23,037 nt of DNA from Christensenella sp. UBA5893 (GCA_002431905.1 DJER01000023.1:1-23037); one strand, 5' to 3'; shown: positions 6,791 through 21,700, counted from the stretch's first letter. The notes: a model not told the origin generated them from the sequence alone. Numbers and translations are program-made.

Positions 6791-9700
6791 TTAGCCACCT
6801 TTTGAATTATTCTTATCTTTGTTATCAATTTCCGCCTTTTGATTTTGTTCGGCAGTTTTATTTGACTTTAAGATTTCATCCATCATCTTTTGGTTTTGAG
6901 CAACTGAAGAAATAGTTGCAAGTTTTTCCATTTTTTTCTTCTTGTGTCTTGTCCATAACCAAAGAATCAAGACAATAAGAATGATTAACAAAATTATGCT
7001 TGAGATTAACACAATTGCCAAAGTGTAGTTTGCTTGTGACCTTATGAATTTTGCATTTTCTGTTATATATCCAAACAAGCCGTTTTGATTTATAACTTCG
7101 TAATATTGGTCAAGTTCAAGATTTATTACACTGTTGTCTATGTAGTCAAATGTTCCATCAAATGGATTTTCTTTTGTTCCAATTGGTTGCCAGAATCTTT
7201 CATCAAGGTTCATATCTGATTTGAGAACATAATATCCTTGTGCATAAGGTATTGTTGTTTCGGCTGGGATATTGTTGTTAATCAAATATGCCATTGCTGC
7301 AATTTGTCTTTCATTGTAAATTACATATGGATCACTTTGTGTTCCATAACCAGCAAACATTTCATAAACTTCAATCCAAAGTGTCTTACAGAATTTTGCT
7401 CTTATTGTGTTTGTTGAATCTGCATCAAAACCATTGTCTTTGTGAACAAGCAATTGTCTTGTATTTGCATCAATGGTTACATCATTTAATGTTAATGACA
7501 CAAGTTCATATCTCTTTGATGTCAAAAGAACAATATCCAAATAGTTGTCATAGTTAAATGTTTTTGTTACTGAAATTGATTTTTGACCATCAAATTCAAA
7601 CTCACCACCTTCGGCTCCATCAACAATAAATTCAACTCTTACTGTTTTTTGAGATATTACCAAAGAGAATTTAACATATCCCCTTACAGCATCTTCTTTT
7701 GTAATTCTGTATGTAAGATTTCCAATAACTCCAGAATATTCGCCATCCCAAGATTTGTGGTAATATCCATATGTTATATCTTTTACACCAAAGACAATTG
7801 TATCTCCAACTCTAAATTTGCCTTCAACATCTTGAATTTTTGACTCAATGGAAAGTGTTGCATTGTTAACTTGTTTTAGTCTTACATCAACTTCTTTCCC
7901 AAGGAATTTTGCAAATATAGTTGTTGGTTGTTCAATTACAAAACTCATTTGAGCTGTTGAATCTTGAATTGTTGAACCATTAACTGTCCAATAATAGAAT
8001 GTATAACCATCATTTGGAATTGCATTTACTGTTATAGCCTCGCCATACAAAACTTCTTGTGTTGAGATAGTTGCTTCGCCATTGCCATAAGATTCAATTG
8101 AAACTTCCAAAGTATAATACAAGTAAACAACAATATCTTCTTCCGGCATTTCAATACTGAATTGTTCAGTGTTAAGTAAAGTTCTATCTTTTATTCCTTC
8201 TTCATATGACCAACCATAATATCTATAACCACGATTTCCTATTGGAGCATTGATAATAACTTGTGAGCCCGGCTCATATCTTATGCCTATAACTTCATAT
8301 TTTTGCAAATCTCTGTATACAGGTTTTCTTCCTTCTTTTGCTGGGAACACTTCGTCATATACAATTTTGCTTAATGTTGAAGATGGAACAAGAACAACGT
8401 CAACTTTGTATGTAACAAGTTCCCACATTGCATACAATGTGCATTCATAATCTATTCCTTCTGTGTGTGACACTTCGGAGAATTCAGAACCATAGAATCC
8501 CAAAGTCTTTACTCTCGCTTGTCCATCAAATGAATAGTAGTAGATGTTTCCATTTTCAAACACATAACTTGCATCCAAAGAACCACTTTGCAATCCCCAA
8601 CCAACAAAGTTATATTTTGCTCGTGTTGGATTCATTACTGATGATGCAAGTGCTGGGTTAAACACTGATTCGCCACTCTTTATTGTGCCCGTTGCACTTT
8701 CTGGGCAATTTTCGTAATTAAAGTTGAATGTTACATTATATGTGAACGCTTTTATTTGAACACTAATTACCATATCGCCTTTAATGTTTGAAACAAGTCC
8801 TTTTGAAAGTGAAGTTACACCATCTGGAGTAATTGTTGGAGTTGTGAAGTATTCATTTGAAACCAACATATATCCCGGATTGATTTTTAGTTGCATTCCA
8901 ACTTTACCACCGGTTCTTACACTAAATTCAAATGACCTTTGATTTCCAAAATCTCTATATGTAATAAGTCCTTGAGTTGTGTTGCTATCGTATGTAAGTT
9001 CTGCACCTTTTACATCGCCGATAACTTCAACAAGAACAGCGTTATATCTTGCTCTTAAACTTATCACAACTTCTGTTGATTCAAAAATGTTTGAAAGTGT
9101 AATATTGTTATCTGTTGAACTGTTGTTTGCAAGAACAAATCCATTTTCTTCCAAATATTTTAATGTTACGACTTCGCTTGCAAGTGTTGAAATTTCATAA
9201 ATTATTGAGTTTGTTTGTTTTTCTGATTTGATTAACTTTGTAACTGAATTTTCGGTTACTTCAAGTTCTCCAAAATCAGTAACTGGTTCCAATATTTCCT
9301 CTTCTGGCAATACCAATTTTACTGTGATTACAATTGATTGACCTTTGAACATTGCAACAAATTCCATATCGCTCTTAACGTCTGTTAATTGCAACATTTC
9401 ATCAGTTGAATAATCTTGATAAACACCATCAACAACCTTTACCCATTTTTCAAAGACAAAATGCTCATTGTTTTGTGCTTCAACTTTTTGAGTGTTGTGT
9501 CCGTATCTTACTGTTACTGCAAAGTTTGTTTGTGGAATACCATCGTTGTAAACTATATTACCTTTTTGATAATCGTTTACAGAGAATTTGATTGTATATG
9601 TATTGATTGTATAGATTAAGTAAACTGTTATGTTGTCAATAATCTCAAAATCAATTGAATCATCTTCGTATGTTGCAACAAGACCTTCCATACTTGAAAG

Positions 9701-12700
9701 CATATACTCACTTGAACCACTCTTTGACCAACTGCTGAATGTGTAACCCTCTTTAACATTTAGTCTTGGAATAAGTTTTACCTGTGTTTTATATATTGCT
9801 TCATATGGAGTGTTTGAATTAAGCACAACATCGCTTTGACCACTTCTTTGCACAGTTATCAAACTTTCTGCATCCAAATCTCTGCTAAATGTGTTTTCAT
9901 CTCTATAAACTGCAATAAATTTTACATTGTATTTATTTGTTGTAAATGGGATGGTAATTGTTCCATTTTCATAGAATTTTGTAAATGTTATTGTGTAAAC
10001 ATTTCCATTTTGTTTGATCACAAAGTTGCCTTTGCTTGTTGATGTTGTTTCAAAATTCCAATTTGCTGTGTCTGTGTCAACTGAATAGCCATGATTTGCT
10101 GTTACTGTGAATGTAAAGTTACTATCAACCAAAGCTCCATATGTATATGAATATACACTATTAACAACGCCGTCGATACTTATTGAACCTTTCATTTCAT
10201 CAGCAATTATTGTGATATTTACAGTTTTTGGTTCAAAATTAACTGTGATAGTAATATCGCAAATAAAGTTTGACAACTCACGAATTGAATCAGCGTCACT
10301 TCCTGACAAGTTAAAGTTAATTCCGTTTGAATCAACAACCCAATCACTTAATTGATAACCTTCAAAAGAAGTTGCTGCCAAGTTTACAACACTTTCGGTT
10401 TTTGCAACAAATGTTACTTCGCCAACACCTTGTGTTGAATGTTCTCCACTATATGCATAACCTTTTGTTTTGTCGTTTACTTTTAAAGTGATTGTATTTT
10501 CTTTAAAGTCATAGTTTGCAGTAAGTGTTTCATCTTGCATAAATTCCAAAATTTGAATTGTTGGACTTGTTTTATCGGTCAAGTTATATGTTGATGTCCA
10601 ATCTTTAAAGATATATCCCATTGTGTCTGTTGCAGTTATTGTCGCATTGTTTGTTGTCATAACATCAATGGTTATGCTACTACCTGCTGTGAGTGAATGA
10701 TTGCTAATAAGCACATTTTCTTTGTTTCTTAATTCAATCTTTATGTCATGATGCCTTGAAATAATTGTCAAAACATAATTATTTTCGGTGTATTGTGCAT
10801 CGGCAGATAGGTCACTTAATTGTTTGAATACAAAATCAGTTGTAATAGAATTTGTGTAAGAATCAAATGTCCAACCTTTCTTTGTTGGTTCAATGAGTTC
10901 TCCAAGTTTGCTATCATAACTAACCTCTTTTGATACTTTTACAACATTTCCATTTTGATCTCTTTCTTCAACTGTCCAAATGTTTGTATCAAAATCGCCG
11001 TATGTTCCCCCGTTTGCACTTAAAACAAGTTTGTAGTTTCGTGCAGTCCAAGTTACATACAATATTTTCTCTGGGAAGTAATTTTCACCCAAAATTGTAT
11101 TTGCATCAAATGAAACATTGTTGCCGTCTAGGTCTTGCCACCCACTCATAGTGTAGCCATCTCTTGTTGCATCTGGAATTGTTATACCATAATCACTTAA
11201 TTTACTGTTAAAGTCAATTTCAATTATTGCATAAGTGTTACCAGATTCAAATGTCCATTTTTGAGAATTTGTGAATTGACCTTCGTTTGCAAATAATGTT
11301 AATTTTACTGTTTTTGGATCATATTTTGCATAAATTACATTGTCTTTTGCAAGAACTGTGTATCCAACGTTTGCAAATTCTTCATTAACTGAAGCATTTA
11401 TATCATCGCTATATCCAACAAATACATAACCATTCTTTGGTGTTGCAATGTCATTTAATGATATAACTCTGTAATATTCGTATTTGCCGTCTATTACACT
11501 TGTTGTTCCACCTTGAAGTGAAGCATCATCGCTATAAACACCATTAACTTTTGTAACATTAACAAGTTTTACATCAAATGTTTTGATTTCCCATTTTGCA
11601 TATGCTGATCTTTCAGCTTCGTCAATTGACCAAACTGAAGAATCAATTGTTGTGTTCAATGTAATTTGATTTGTGAAATCTTCATCCCAGAACCAACCAA
11701 CAAATGTATAACCTTCGTGTCTTGGTTGTGGCATAAATGTGTATGTTTCACTAATCTTTCTGTCGTAAATCAAATCATAGTTTGATGTCCCATTATCTTC
11801 AATAAGATTTGGGTTAATCATTCCAGAATTTGTAACATAATATACAAAGTTAAGTTTTACAAGTTTGTTTGTGATTGCCCCTTTTACATCGCCAGCAAAA
11901 TAGTTTTTACCATCCTTGCCTGACAATATAAATCTAACAATTTTGTCTATTCCAACTGTTGAATCTTCATCCAAATCACTATTAAAGTATTTTGCACTGA
12001 TTACAACATCATCGCCACTTGCCAGCCCATTTTCGATTGTAAATTCACCCAAAACAATGTTATTTCCGTCAAATTCCTTAATAAAGTTGTTTGAATTGCT
12101 GATTGTTAATTCTTTTTGATTTATTGTGAATTGTACACTATCATCAAATGAAAGGTTAAAGTTTTCTGACGTTATATTTGATTTTATTGGATAATTGCCA
12201 ACAATAAACTTTGTTTCTCCTGACAAGAACTCAATATATAATGCACCATTAACTTCGCTATTATAGTCCCCGTTAAAGTCTGTTGTTTCCAAATCTTCAA
12301 TAGAATACAAAATATCAAAATTGTTTGTTCCATAAACACTTTCTTGCCCACTTGTTGGAACAATCTTTACATTTCTCTTTGTAATTTTGCCAAAAAGTGA
12401 ATTTGTTATATTAAAGTTAGAAACATTTCCACCTGCCAAGTTTACAATGATTTTTGCATTGTCACTGATATTTTGTTCTTCATATTGTCCATATGCACTC
12501 AAATGATAAATGTTTTCGTCAAGTTCAACATTTGAGCTATCCAAAATTGTGATTGTTCCATAAAATTTTGTTGATTTGTCATATGGTTTGTCAAGGTTTT
12601 CGCCTTTGAGAATAATATCTTTTTTACTTATAACATATTCCACTTCACTTGTTAAGTCAAATTGTTCAAAGTTCAAACTTGAAAGTGTCCAAGTGCTAAC

Positions 12701-15700
12701 TTTGTATGAACCAACATCAACTCCATCTTCAAAAGTGATTGTTCCTGTTAATATTTCGCCATTTGCATCGTAGTCTAATAATGTTATATCAACTGGGCTA
12801 ATATTTTGTGTATCATATTGCTTTTGCAATATTCTTATATTCTTTTCGGTTGAAAGAATTATAACAGTTGTACTTAATGCCTTTTTGATTGTGAACAAAT
12901 CTTTTCCACTTTCAAGTGTTACATTATAGTTTTTGTTATCACAATTTTCCAATTGAATATCATATAATCCAACATCTTCGCCCGGAGTTCTTGTGAAATA
13001 CAAGTTGATAGATTCATTCAAATCTGTTGTAATTGTAAATATAAGTTGTGGGTCAGCACTACCATAGTTTTTGCCAAATTTATCAGCTGGAATATCGCCA
13101 TTCTTTACAACAAAGTCATATTTTTGTATTTCAAATGTAAATGTATTGTCTGTTGCAAATTCATAGAATGTTGAATTTAGTACAACAGTGAAAGTGTATT
13201 CTCCAACATATTTTGGTGCTTCTTCACTGTTATATTCAGTTGATTTATAGTTGTATGTTAATGTTGGCAATGCTTCTTGGATACTTTCGTCAACATATGA
13301 TATTATAGGTTTTATTTGTACTATACTATTACTATATATATATATATAAGATATACCAGTAAAATCTATTTTTATTTTTGATTTAACAATGCTTACATTC
13401 CCAGACAACTTAAACAAATAATTTGCTGTTTGATTTATGCTTTCGCTATCAATTACTGTAAGTCCCGACAAATCAATTTGAGTTAGGTCAATAGCTCCCA
13501 AAGTGTCTTGCTTGTTGAATTTTACAATTCCTTCCAATGTTTGACCACTAACAATAGTTCCAACCATTGTAAAGTCTTCTTCCTTGTATGGAATTGCATA
13601 TTCGCCACTTGCCTTGTAAGATAATTCCTTATTTACATTAAGTGTGATTACTCTTTGTGTGATTTTCCCCTTGCCGGTTACGTTAAGTATATAGTTCTTT
13701 GCTGGGAGTGTGTCTGCATTCTTAATCGCAAAGACAATTGAATATTCATCTTGGCTTGCATTTTTTACTGCAATGTTATCTCTGTCAACATAAGTACCTT
13801 CAATTTCAATGCTATCGCCAGCAAATACCTGTGATGAACTTAAAACTGTACTGTTGTTGATGTTTGTAACACTACTTGTTGCGTCATACTCTTTTTCACT
13901 CAAATAATCAACTTCGGTTATTGTAAATGGTATGATTTCAAATTCATACTCATCGCCATCAACAAGTTCGCAGTTGTTGATTGTAACTTTGACATGGTAT
14001 GTCCCAACATTGATTGCACTATCTTCAACCAAACTAATTGTTCCTAGTGTTGTATCTTTTGTCGTGATTGTTTGCAATTGTTTATTTGTATCAAAGAATG
14101 TGAATGCCAAACTATCCAATGCTTCAGCCTTTGAATATACAATTTGTGTTTGACTTAAATATGCGTCACTTTTTGATATCTCAAAAGGAACGATTTCTAT
14201 TGCACCAGATTTTCCTATAACATCATAGTTTTTGTCAATGATGTTTTCGCCTTTTGCAATAATTTCTAGGTTTTCAAATATTACATATCCATCTTTATTA
14301 TCGCTAGGATTTTGTGTGTAAGTGCCAACACCAAGTCCAACTTTTGACAATCTGTATTCGCCTTTAAGTTCTTGTCCATCAATCAATCCAGATACAAATT
14401 CTGGTTCAATCTTTGATCTATGGTCGCTTGTTGGATTGTAAACTTTTTCTATAGGGTTGTCACCCAAACTAAATATAATTGCACGTTTTGACACTTTGAA
14501 TTCAATTTTGTTATCTGCGTGATCAAGAACATTGAATACAAAGTTGTTTGTATTTGAAGATACTGTTGCTTCATAGCTACCTGCATCAACAACTTCTTTG
14601 TCATATGACACTGTTAGTGCTACTTTTGCAACATCTTGCAATTCATCTTCCAAACTATCAAATGTCAAATATTCGTTAATTGTTTGAACTTGACCATTGT
14701 ATACTAAATTGAACTTTTTAACTGCTATGTCAACATTTTTGCTATTTATTGTAACATCGCCTTCAAAATTAAATTCATAATTGCTTGTAAAGTCATCAGT
14801 TTCATTTTTAACTTTTAACTCTTGCACATCAATATTTGCTAAATTTAATTCATAACTTCCTGCATTTTGATTGTTTATCTTAATTCTTCCTGCAAGAGAT
14901 TGTTCATTTACAATTGAGCCACTAACAATTTCCAAGTTTGCAACATCAACATATTGAATTTCATTGTTAAATGTTAATGTGTAGCCGTCTTTTACCTTTA
15001 AACTTACTTTTCTTGCTTTGATTTCGCCTTTCAATGTTAAATCATCAATTGTGTAGTTTGAGCTATCTTGTCCTGATATTGTAAATTTGATTACATAGTC
15101 TCCAACACCTGTTACAATTTCGCCATTATCGTTATAGTAATTTGCCTCAATTGTAACATCGTCTTGATTGCCATCTTTTGAGCAAATATCTTGTGAAGTC
15201 AAACTTCCCAAAACTTTGCTTGTTGCATCATACTCTTTTGAAGTATCGCAATCAACAACAAGAATTTCTTTTTGCTTTACATCAAATTCAACAGTTGTGT
15301 CAATTGGATTAAAGCCTTTAACAGCTATTCTTAATCTTATGCTATATTTTCCAGCATTGATAATCTTGTTTGTGCTTTCGCCCTTGTATGTAATATCACT
15401 AATTACTATTTGTCCTTCGTATGTATTGTTGTTTACATCAAATCTATTCTCAACTCCATTGATTAAGAATATTACATAAACTTCGCCATCTGCAAACTTG
15501 TCTTTACCATTATACACAAGAGTTTCTAATGCTTCGGTGTCAAACTCTTCACTTGTGTTTGATATAACGATTGTGCAAGTTAATGCTTCAATGCTATAGT
15601 TTTCGGTTACATCCTCTTCTGTTTGAGTTATTTTTAGCGATTGAATATATATTTCACTCGTTTTGTCAAATACCAAATTATTTGGCAAACCATCAACTTG

Positions 15701-18700
15701 ATAGGTTTTTGCAATGCTGTCATTTGTTGAAAGTGTTGCAACCAATTTGTGAATAGAAAGCAAACCTTCCGTTCTTTCTGCTGTTGGGTCGATTATATCT
15801 TTTGCTTCAACTTGATATGTTGCATTGATTCCTTCTTTATATCTTCTTGTAATGGTGTCACCAACGTCAATTGCAATTTTTCTTTTTGCAATATTAAGTT
15901 TTTCATCAAAGATAAGTTCAGTTTGCGGAATTGGTTGACCATTGTCAAGTCTTACAAATCTATAGTTGCTGTTTTCTGGCAAACTAATTTTGATGTTATA
16001 TTCGCCAGCATTGATTGGTCTTACGCTTATGTTATTCTTCAAATACTCTACATTGTATGTAAAGTCATCAACAATTTCGCCCATAGAATCATAGATTGAC
16101 TCTTCAAACTCTGGCGTTTGTTCTTTTGCATTGTATACATATTGCAAGAATTTTACATTAACAGTAACAAGTGCTGGTTTTATTTCAATTGTTCCATTGA
16201 AACTTAAATTATAATTATCTAGGCCCTCACTTGTTCCAGATGCCAAACTAATTTTTAATTTTGATAAATCAATTGCATTTGTTGATAAATCATAAGTTCC
16301 AACATCTTTTATGTTAAGTGAGATTTTCCCACTCAAAACTTCTCTATTTACAAGTTCTGTTGGTATGAAGTTTGAAATATCAATTTCAACAGTTTTGCCA
16401 TTATAGAAAATTGAATAGTCTGTTTTTAATGTCATTGTTTGGTCTGATTTTAAAATATCGCCATAACCAAATGTTGTTAAAAGATTATATGAATTTTCAA
16501 TAAGTGTGGAAGAACTTTTTAGTTCAAACTTAACTTTTTTCTTTTCCCCAACATTTTTATTGTCATATGTGGCAACAATGTATGCAAGATTTTCATCTTC
16601 TGGGCAAATACCAAAGTTATCTTTAAATTTATAGTCTGAACCTTCAACATTTGTTTTCCCATCATATATTTTTGATATTTCAAGTAAATCTAAATCAACA
16701 TCTTTCTTTGTTATTGTGTAAGTAAATGGTTTGTTGTTTGCAATTTTGTAGTTTTTGAGTTCAATTTCTAGTGAATATTCCCCAGCATACTTAATATCAT
16801 CTGCGCCATTTACCAAAACCCCACTACGTTTTATTGATTTGTATGTGTAGTCTTCTTGAATCCCGTTTACACTGAATGTCAAATAATAAACTTGTGCATT
16901 ATATACATCTTCTTTGCTTGAAATTGTAACTTGACTTCTATCAATTCCCGCTTGTTTGATAATAATTTGTGCTTCGGCATGGATAATTATTTCATAGTTA
17001 TGTGTGTAATCTTCATTACCTTTGCAGATTGTTATCTTTGCAGGGTCAACAAGTGCAGATTGTGCAACATAGTAAGTCCCACAATCTTTGTCTGTTGTAA
17101 CAAAAATCCAAGAAATACTATCGCCTGCACCCAAAGTGTTGTCTGCTATATCTTTTGACAAAATGTAGATATCATTTTGTGCTTTGTCAACCTTGTATGT
17201 AATTTTATCTCCAGTGTATTCATATTCCGTTTGGAATTTGATTGATAATTTTCTTTGTGTGATTGTGTAATCAAATTGCGTTTGAGTTGAAATAATTTCA
17301 AAGTTTACTGCATCTTTTTCACTTAACTTAAACTCAATTTGATAATCGCCAACTTGCAATGGTTGATAATCAATTTGAGAATATTCTGCACCATTTTTGA
17401 TATAATAAACTTTTTCAAGTGTTTCTGGCATACTTGCATTCTTAAGATTATCACTTCTTGTAAGTTCATATGTTATATCAATTGCAAGCCCATTATATGT
17501 GTATGGACTGGCTGGACTGCAAGCAAGGTTAAGTTTTGCTTTGATAATTTCGATATCATAGGCAAATGATGTAATTTCATAGTTTGTGCTATACACTTTG
17601 TTCCCAAATAATAATGCATCTTTGTTTATTTCAAGTGTACTGTTTTGATTTGTGTACTTTCCTACTTCTTTTACAATAAACTTAACACTTCCGTCAACAT
17701 CTTCATCGGCAACAAGTCCAGTTGCTTGTATGTTCTTTGCTTCAACTTCAAATATGCTTGTTCCATCATATTGTTTTGAAACACCATTTACCATAACTTC
17801 AACTTGTGCTTTTTTGATTGTTCCAAATATTGTTCCATTTGGGAATGCCAAGATATAGTTCTTGTTATTCTCGTTATTTTCATCTAATAATATGTCAATT
17901 GCAATATTATCGCCGGCATTTACTGTTCTATAGTTATAGATAAATGCTGGTTCATAACCACTTACAATTGTTTCTATATTAAATTCGCTTATATCTTTTG
18001 TAACTGTGTTTGTTGAATCGTAATATTTTTCTATCTTGCCTTTTGAAGAATCATAAGTAATGTTCAAAATTCTTTGAGTGATTGTTAATGTTGCTTGGAT
18101 TTCTTCTTGAACATCATAACCACAATTTTCCTTAAATTTTGCAATAACCTTATACTCGCCAACAGTTACTGGCAAAGAAGAAAGTGTTACGCTAGCTTTT
18201 TCATATTTATAACTTTCAATAGCATCTTTAAACTCGTCAGAAAGTGTTAATATATGCTCTTTTCCATCAAAAACAACATTTTTATCGCCAACCCATTCAA
18301 CATCGCCATTAAATATTGACTTGTAATTGATTGTAAGAGTTCCTGACATAGTAATGTTAAAGTTAGATAACAATTCGTTTTTGATTTCTACTTTTAGGTT
18401 GCCATTTTGTTGGTTGTATGTTCCAACATCGCCACATTCGGTTAAAACTTCGTTTATAATTTTTGCAGTTTTTATTGTGTAACTAAAAGCGATATCCTTT
18501 TCGACAAAATCACCTGTAACTTTCAAAGGTAACTTGTCAAATACTTTTGATCTATCTTCAAATGTGATTGAAATGTCTTTTGGGGTAATTCTACTTTGGT
18601 CACTAATTTTTGATAAATCAAAATTATAGTTGTCATTAAACTTGCTTTCGATTTCCAAATCGCCATTCTTTATAACATACTTAAGAGAAGATTTGTCTAA

Positions 18701-21700
18701 TAATGAACCTGCGTTTTTGTCCTTGTATGAACCTGATACATATACCTTTTCGCCAGCAACACCATCCAATGTTAGTGTTGACATAACTGCAGTTTTATCA
18801 TATTGTTTTGAAATTTCAATGATATCTTTAAGCAAATCACATGGTGTTATTGTTACATCAACAATTCTTGTTAAAGATTTTGAAACACCTTTGCTTGTTG
18901 CTGTTATTGTTAATGTGTATACGCCACTATTCTTAACATTCTTTACCCTTAATGTTGAGCCTGCTTGTGAGCCAGCAATTTTTGCTGTGCTTGCCCATTT
19001 GTATGTATATTCAATTGCTTTTGCATTTGAGTTTGTAATTGTGAAAGTATATTGATGCATTACTGAATCATATACAAAATTTTCTTTTATATCATCATTG
19101 TCAACTGCGATGTCTTGCAATTGCCATACAGCTGTTAGTTTTGTATATTTTTTATCCCATATTGTTGAGCTTGTAACATTTGATGTGCCATTTGTCCATG
19201 CGATAAAATCAAAACCATCTCTTGTTGGAATTGGGAATCTTGCATTGTAGTTTTCAACACTATAACTGATTGGTTTTGCATATGCAAATTTTGTTAAGGC
19301 AACTTTGCCATCAATATTTTCGCCATCAGCCAAGTTATAGTCATATTCCACACTTGACAATGTTGTTATGTAACAATTGATGATAATTTGCTTTACTGAA
19401 TTATTTTCAAGAATATATGTAATATTTGAATTGTCTGCAAAATTGTTATCAACAACCTTGCCGTCATTTTGAATTTGCCAACTTTCTATCCAATAAATAT
19501 AACCATAATCTTTTGATTGTTCATTTATTATAAGTTTTAAGTTTATACTTGGATTTCTTAACAAATAATCACGTTTTTCAATTATTGTAATATTTGAAGA
19601 GTTATTATTACTAATATTAAAGATATGTCCTTTATCACTGTCGGAACTTATTATTGAATTTGCAGTGATATATGCTAAACTGCTGTCAACTTGTTCATTT
19701 GATTTGTTATCATTTGACAAAACTTTGATACTGATTGTAACACTGTTTTCGTCTGAATCTTTGATAAAGAAATCATCGTCAACTGTTCCAACAAAGTTGT
19801 TCTTGTTGCCTGACCTTAATGTAAATTCAAGTAATATTTTGTTTGCATTTTGACTATTGAAAGAATATCCCCCAACAATGTTTTGTGATGTTTTTAGTTC
19901 ATAGTCAATTGCGAAACCATATTTTTGTATAAAACTTGAATCATCACTTGTAATCGTGTAATATTCTTTGATATTTATTTGTAAATTATCTTCGCCATTT
20001 TTTACTATATAGTTATTTGATTTATTTTTTAATACAAAGTTTAGTTCATATGGAGTAATTTTTCCTGTTATATCTTTTGGATATGTATAGTTTCTTACAT
20101 CTGTTGTTGAACCAACTGATGTTATTGTAACTGTCATTGGTATATTTGTTCCAACATTAACATTATCATAAATTACAATAACAGTAATAGAATCGCCACC
20201 GCAAACACCAGCAAAGTCAACAGTACTATCCGTCTTGTTTGTGTTGTCAAAAACTTTTACAAGTTCTGTTGTAATTTCGCCATTTTGAGTAAACCAAATT
20301 TCTTTTGGCGAAATTGTTATTGAAAATTCTTGAGTTTCTTTTTCAATTTGACTTTCAGTGAATGCATATTCGTTTTGAGCATTAACTTTTATTTTGCAAG
20401 TATATTTGCCACTGTCAACAACATTTTTGATGTTGTCCAATATAACTTCTGTTTGTCCCGCAAGAGCCTTGCCGTCTTTATACCATGCATATGTGTATGT
20501 TAAAACATTTGTATTTTGTTTTCCAGCAAAATCAATTGACAAACTTCTTGATTGAGCATCATATGTCCAATTGTTTTCATTTCCCACAATTGTAGGTGTT
20601 ACAAAGTCAGTAACTTTATAGTAAGCAGTAAATATCATTTCGCCACTAATTTCGTTACTTTGAATAACATATTTTCTTGCTTCGTCAGTGCTGTTTGGGT
20701 CAAAGATTTTATTTTTGTTTCCATTAAAGATAAAGTAAGCAAATTCATAAGTTGCATAATCGGTTTGCCATGTTGGTACAAAAGTTGACAAACTAAACAA
20801 TTCACTTTGATAGTCGCTTGTTCCAAATCTAACTTGTGATGTATATTCTTTTTGTCCGCTAACAAATTGACCTTCGTTATTGATTCCACCAGCTCTAAAT
20901 ATAATGTTTGAAATTATATTTGCATCATAAACTGCAACAAAATCTACAGTTTTTGATTGGATATCAAATTGTTTGCAAGAATTTTTAACAATCTTCCCAT
21001 TTTCGATTGTTACATAAACTTGCCCGTCTTTTGATTTGTTAATTTCGCCATCACTTTCTTTGTATTTATATTTCCAACCAACAAGTTTGTATCCAAATTT
21101 GGATGGTTGTGGCAATTTTGAATAATCGGTTGTTCCATAACTTATTGTTACAGTCGAAAATTCAGTACTTGGGTCACTATACAAAGTTAGGCTTACAGTT
21201 GATGGACTTGCTTTTATTGTGAATGTAACAGTGTTGTTCTTGTCATCAACAGCATATTTGTCATCAATTTTAAACTCTCTGTTGTTTATTTGAATTGTAT
21301 TGCTTTGCCAACATACAAATTCATACATCCCATCAATTTGTACTGTTGGTAAAATGGTTTGTAACACAGATGTATTAAACTCAATTTCAACTTTATTTGT
21401 GCTTGAAAGTGTTACATTGATATTTTGATTTATTGCTTCATCTTTTAATGTTGTATCAAAAATTGCCGTAAGTATTTTTGCTTCATAAACTCTTACAATG
21501 TACAAAGTTGACTTGTCAATTGTAATTTGTGTTGCATTTGCACTTGATGTATTTAATGAATATTTAAAGCTTGTGTTACCTGAATACAAAGAACTCGCAA
21601 AGGTATCTCCCAAAACTTTTCCATTCAAATCTTTTTGAATAACATAAAATCCAAGGAATTTGTATCCCACAACGCTATCAGCCAAAACTGTATCAATAGT

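Noticed and set aside
6931..6937. Homopolymer T runs in coding regions as further slippage sites
   Set aside because: Runs of about seven T are common across this AT-rich window, mostly lysine codons, so they do not stand out as contingency sites.
18630..19055. A 141-codon open frame on the plus strand
   Set aside because: It lies fully antisense to the giant gene, has no ribosome site and no recognisable protein character. It is a by-product of AT-rich codons on the other strand, as are other plus-strand frames between 7288 and 22604.
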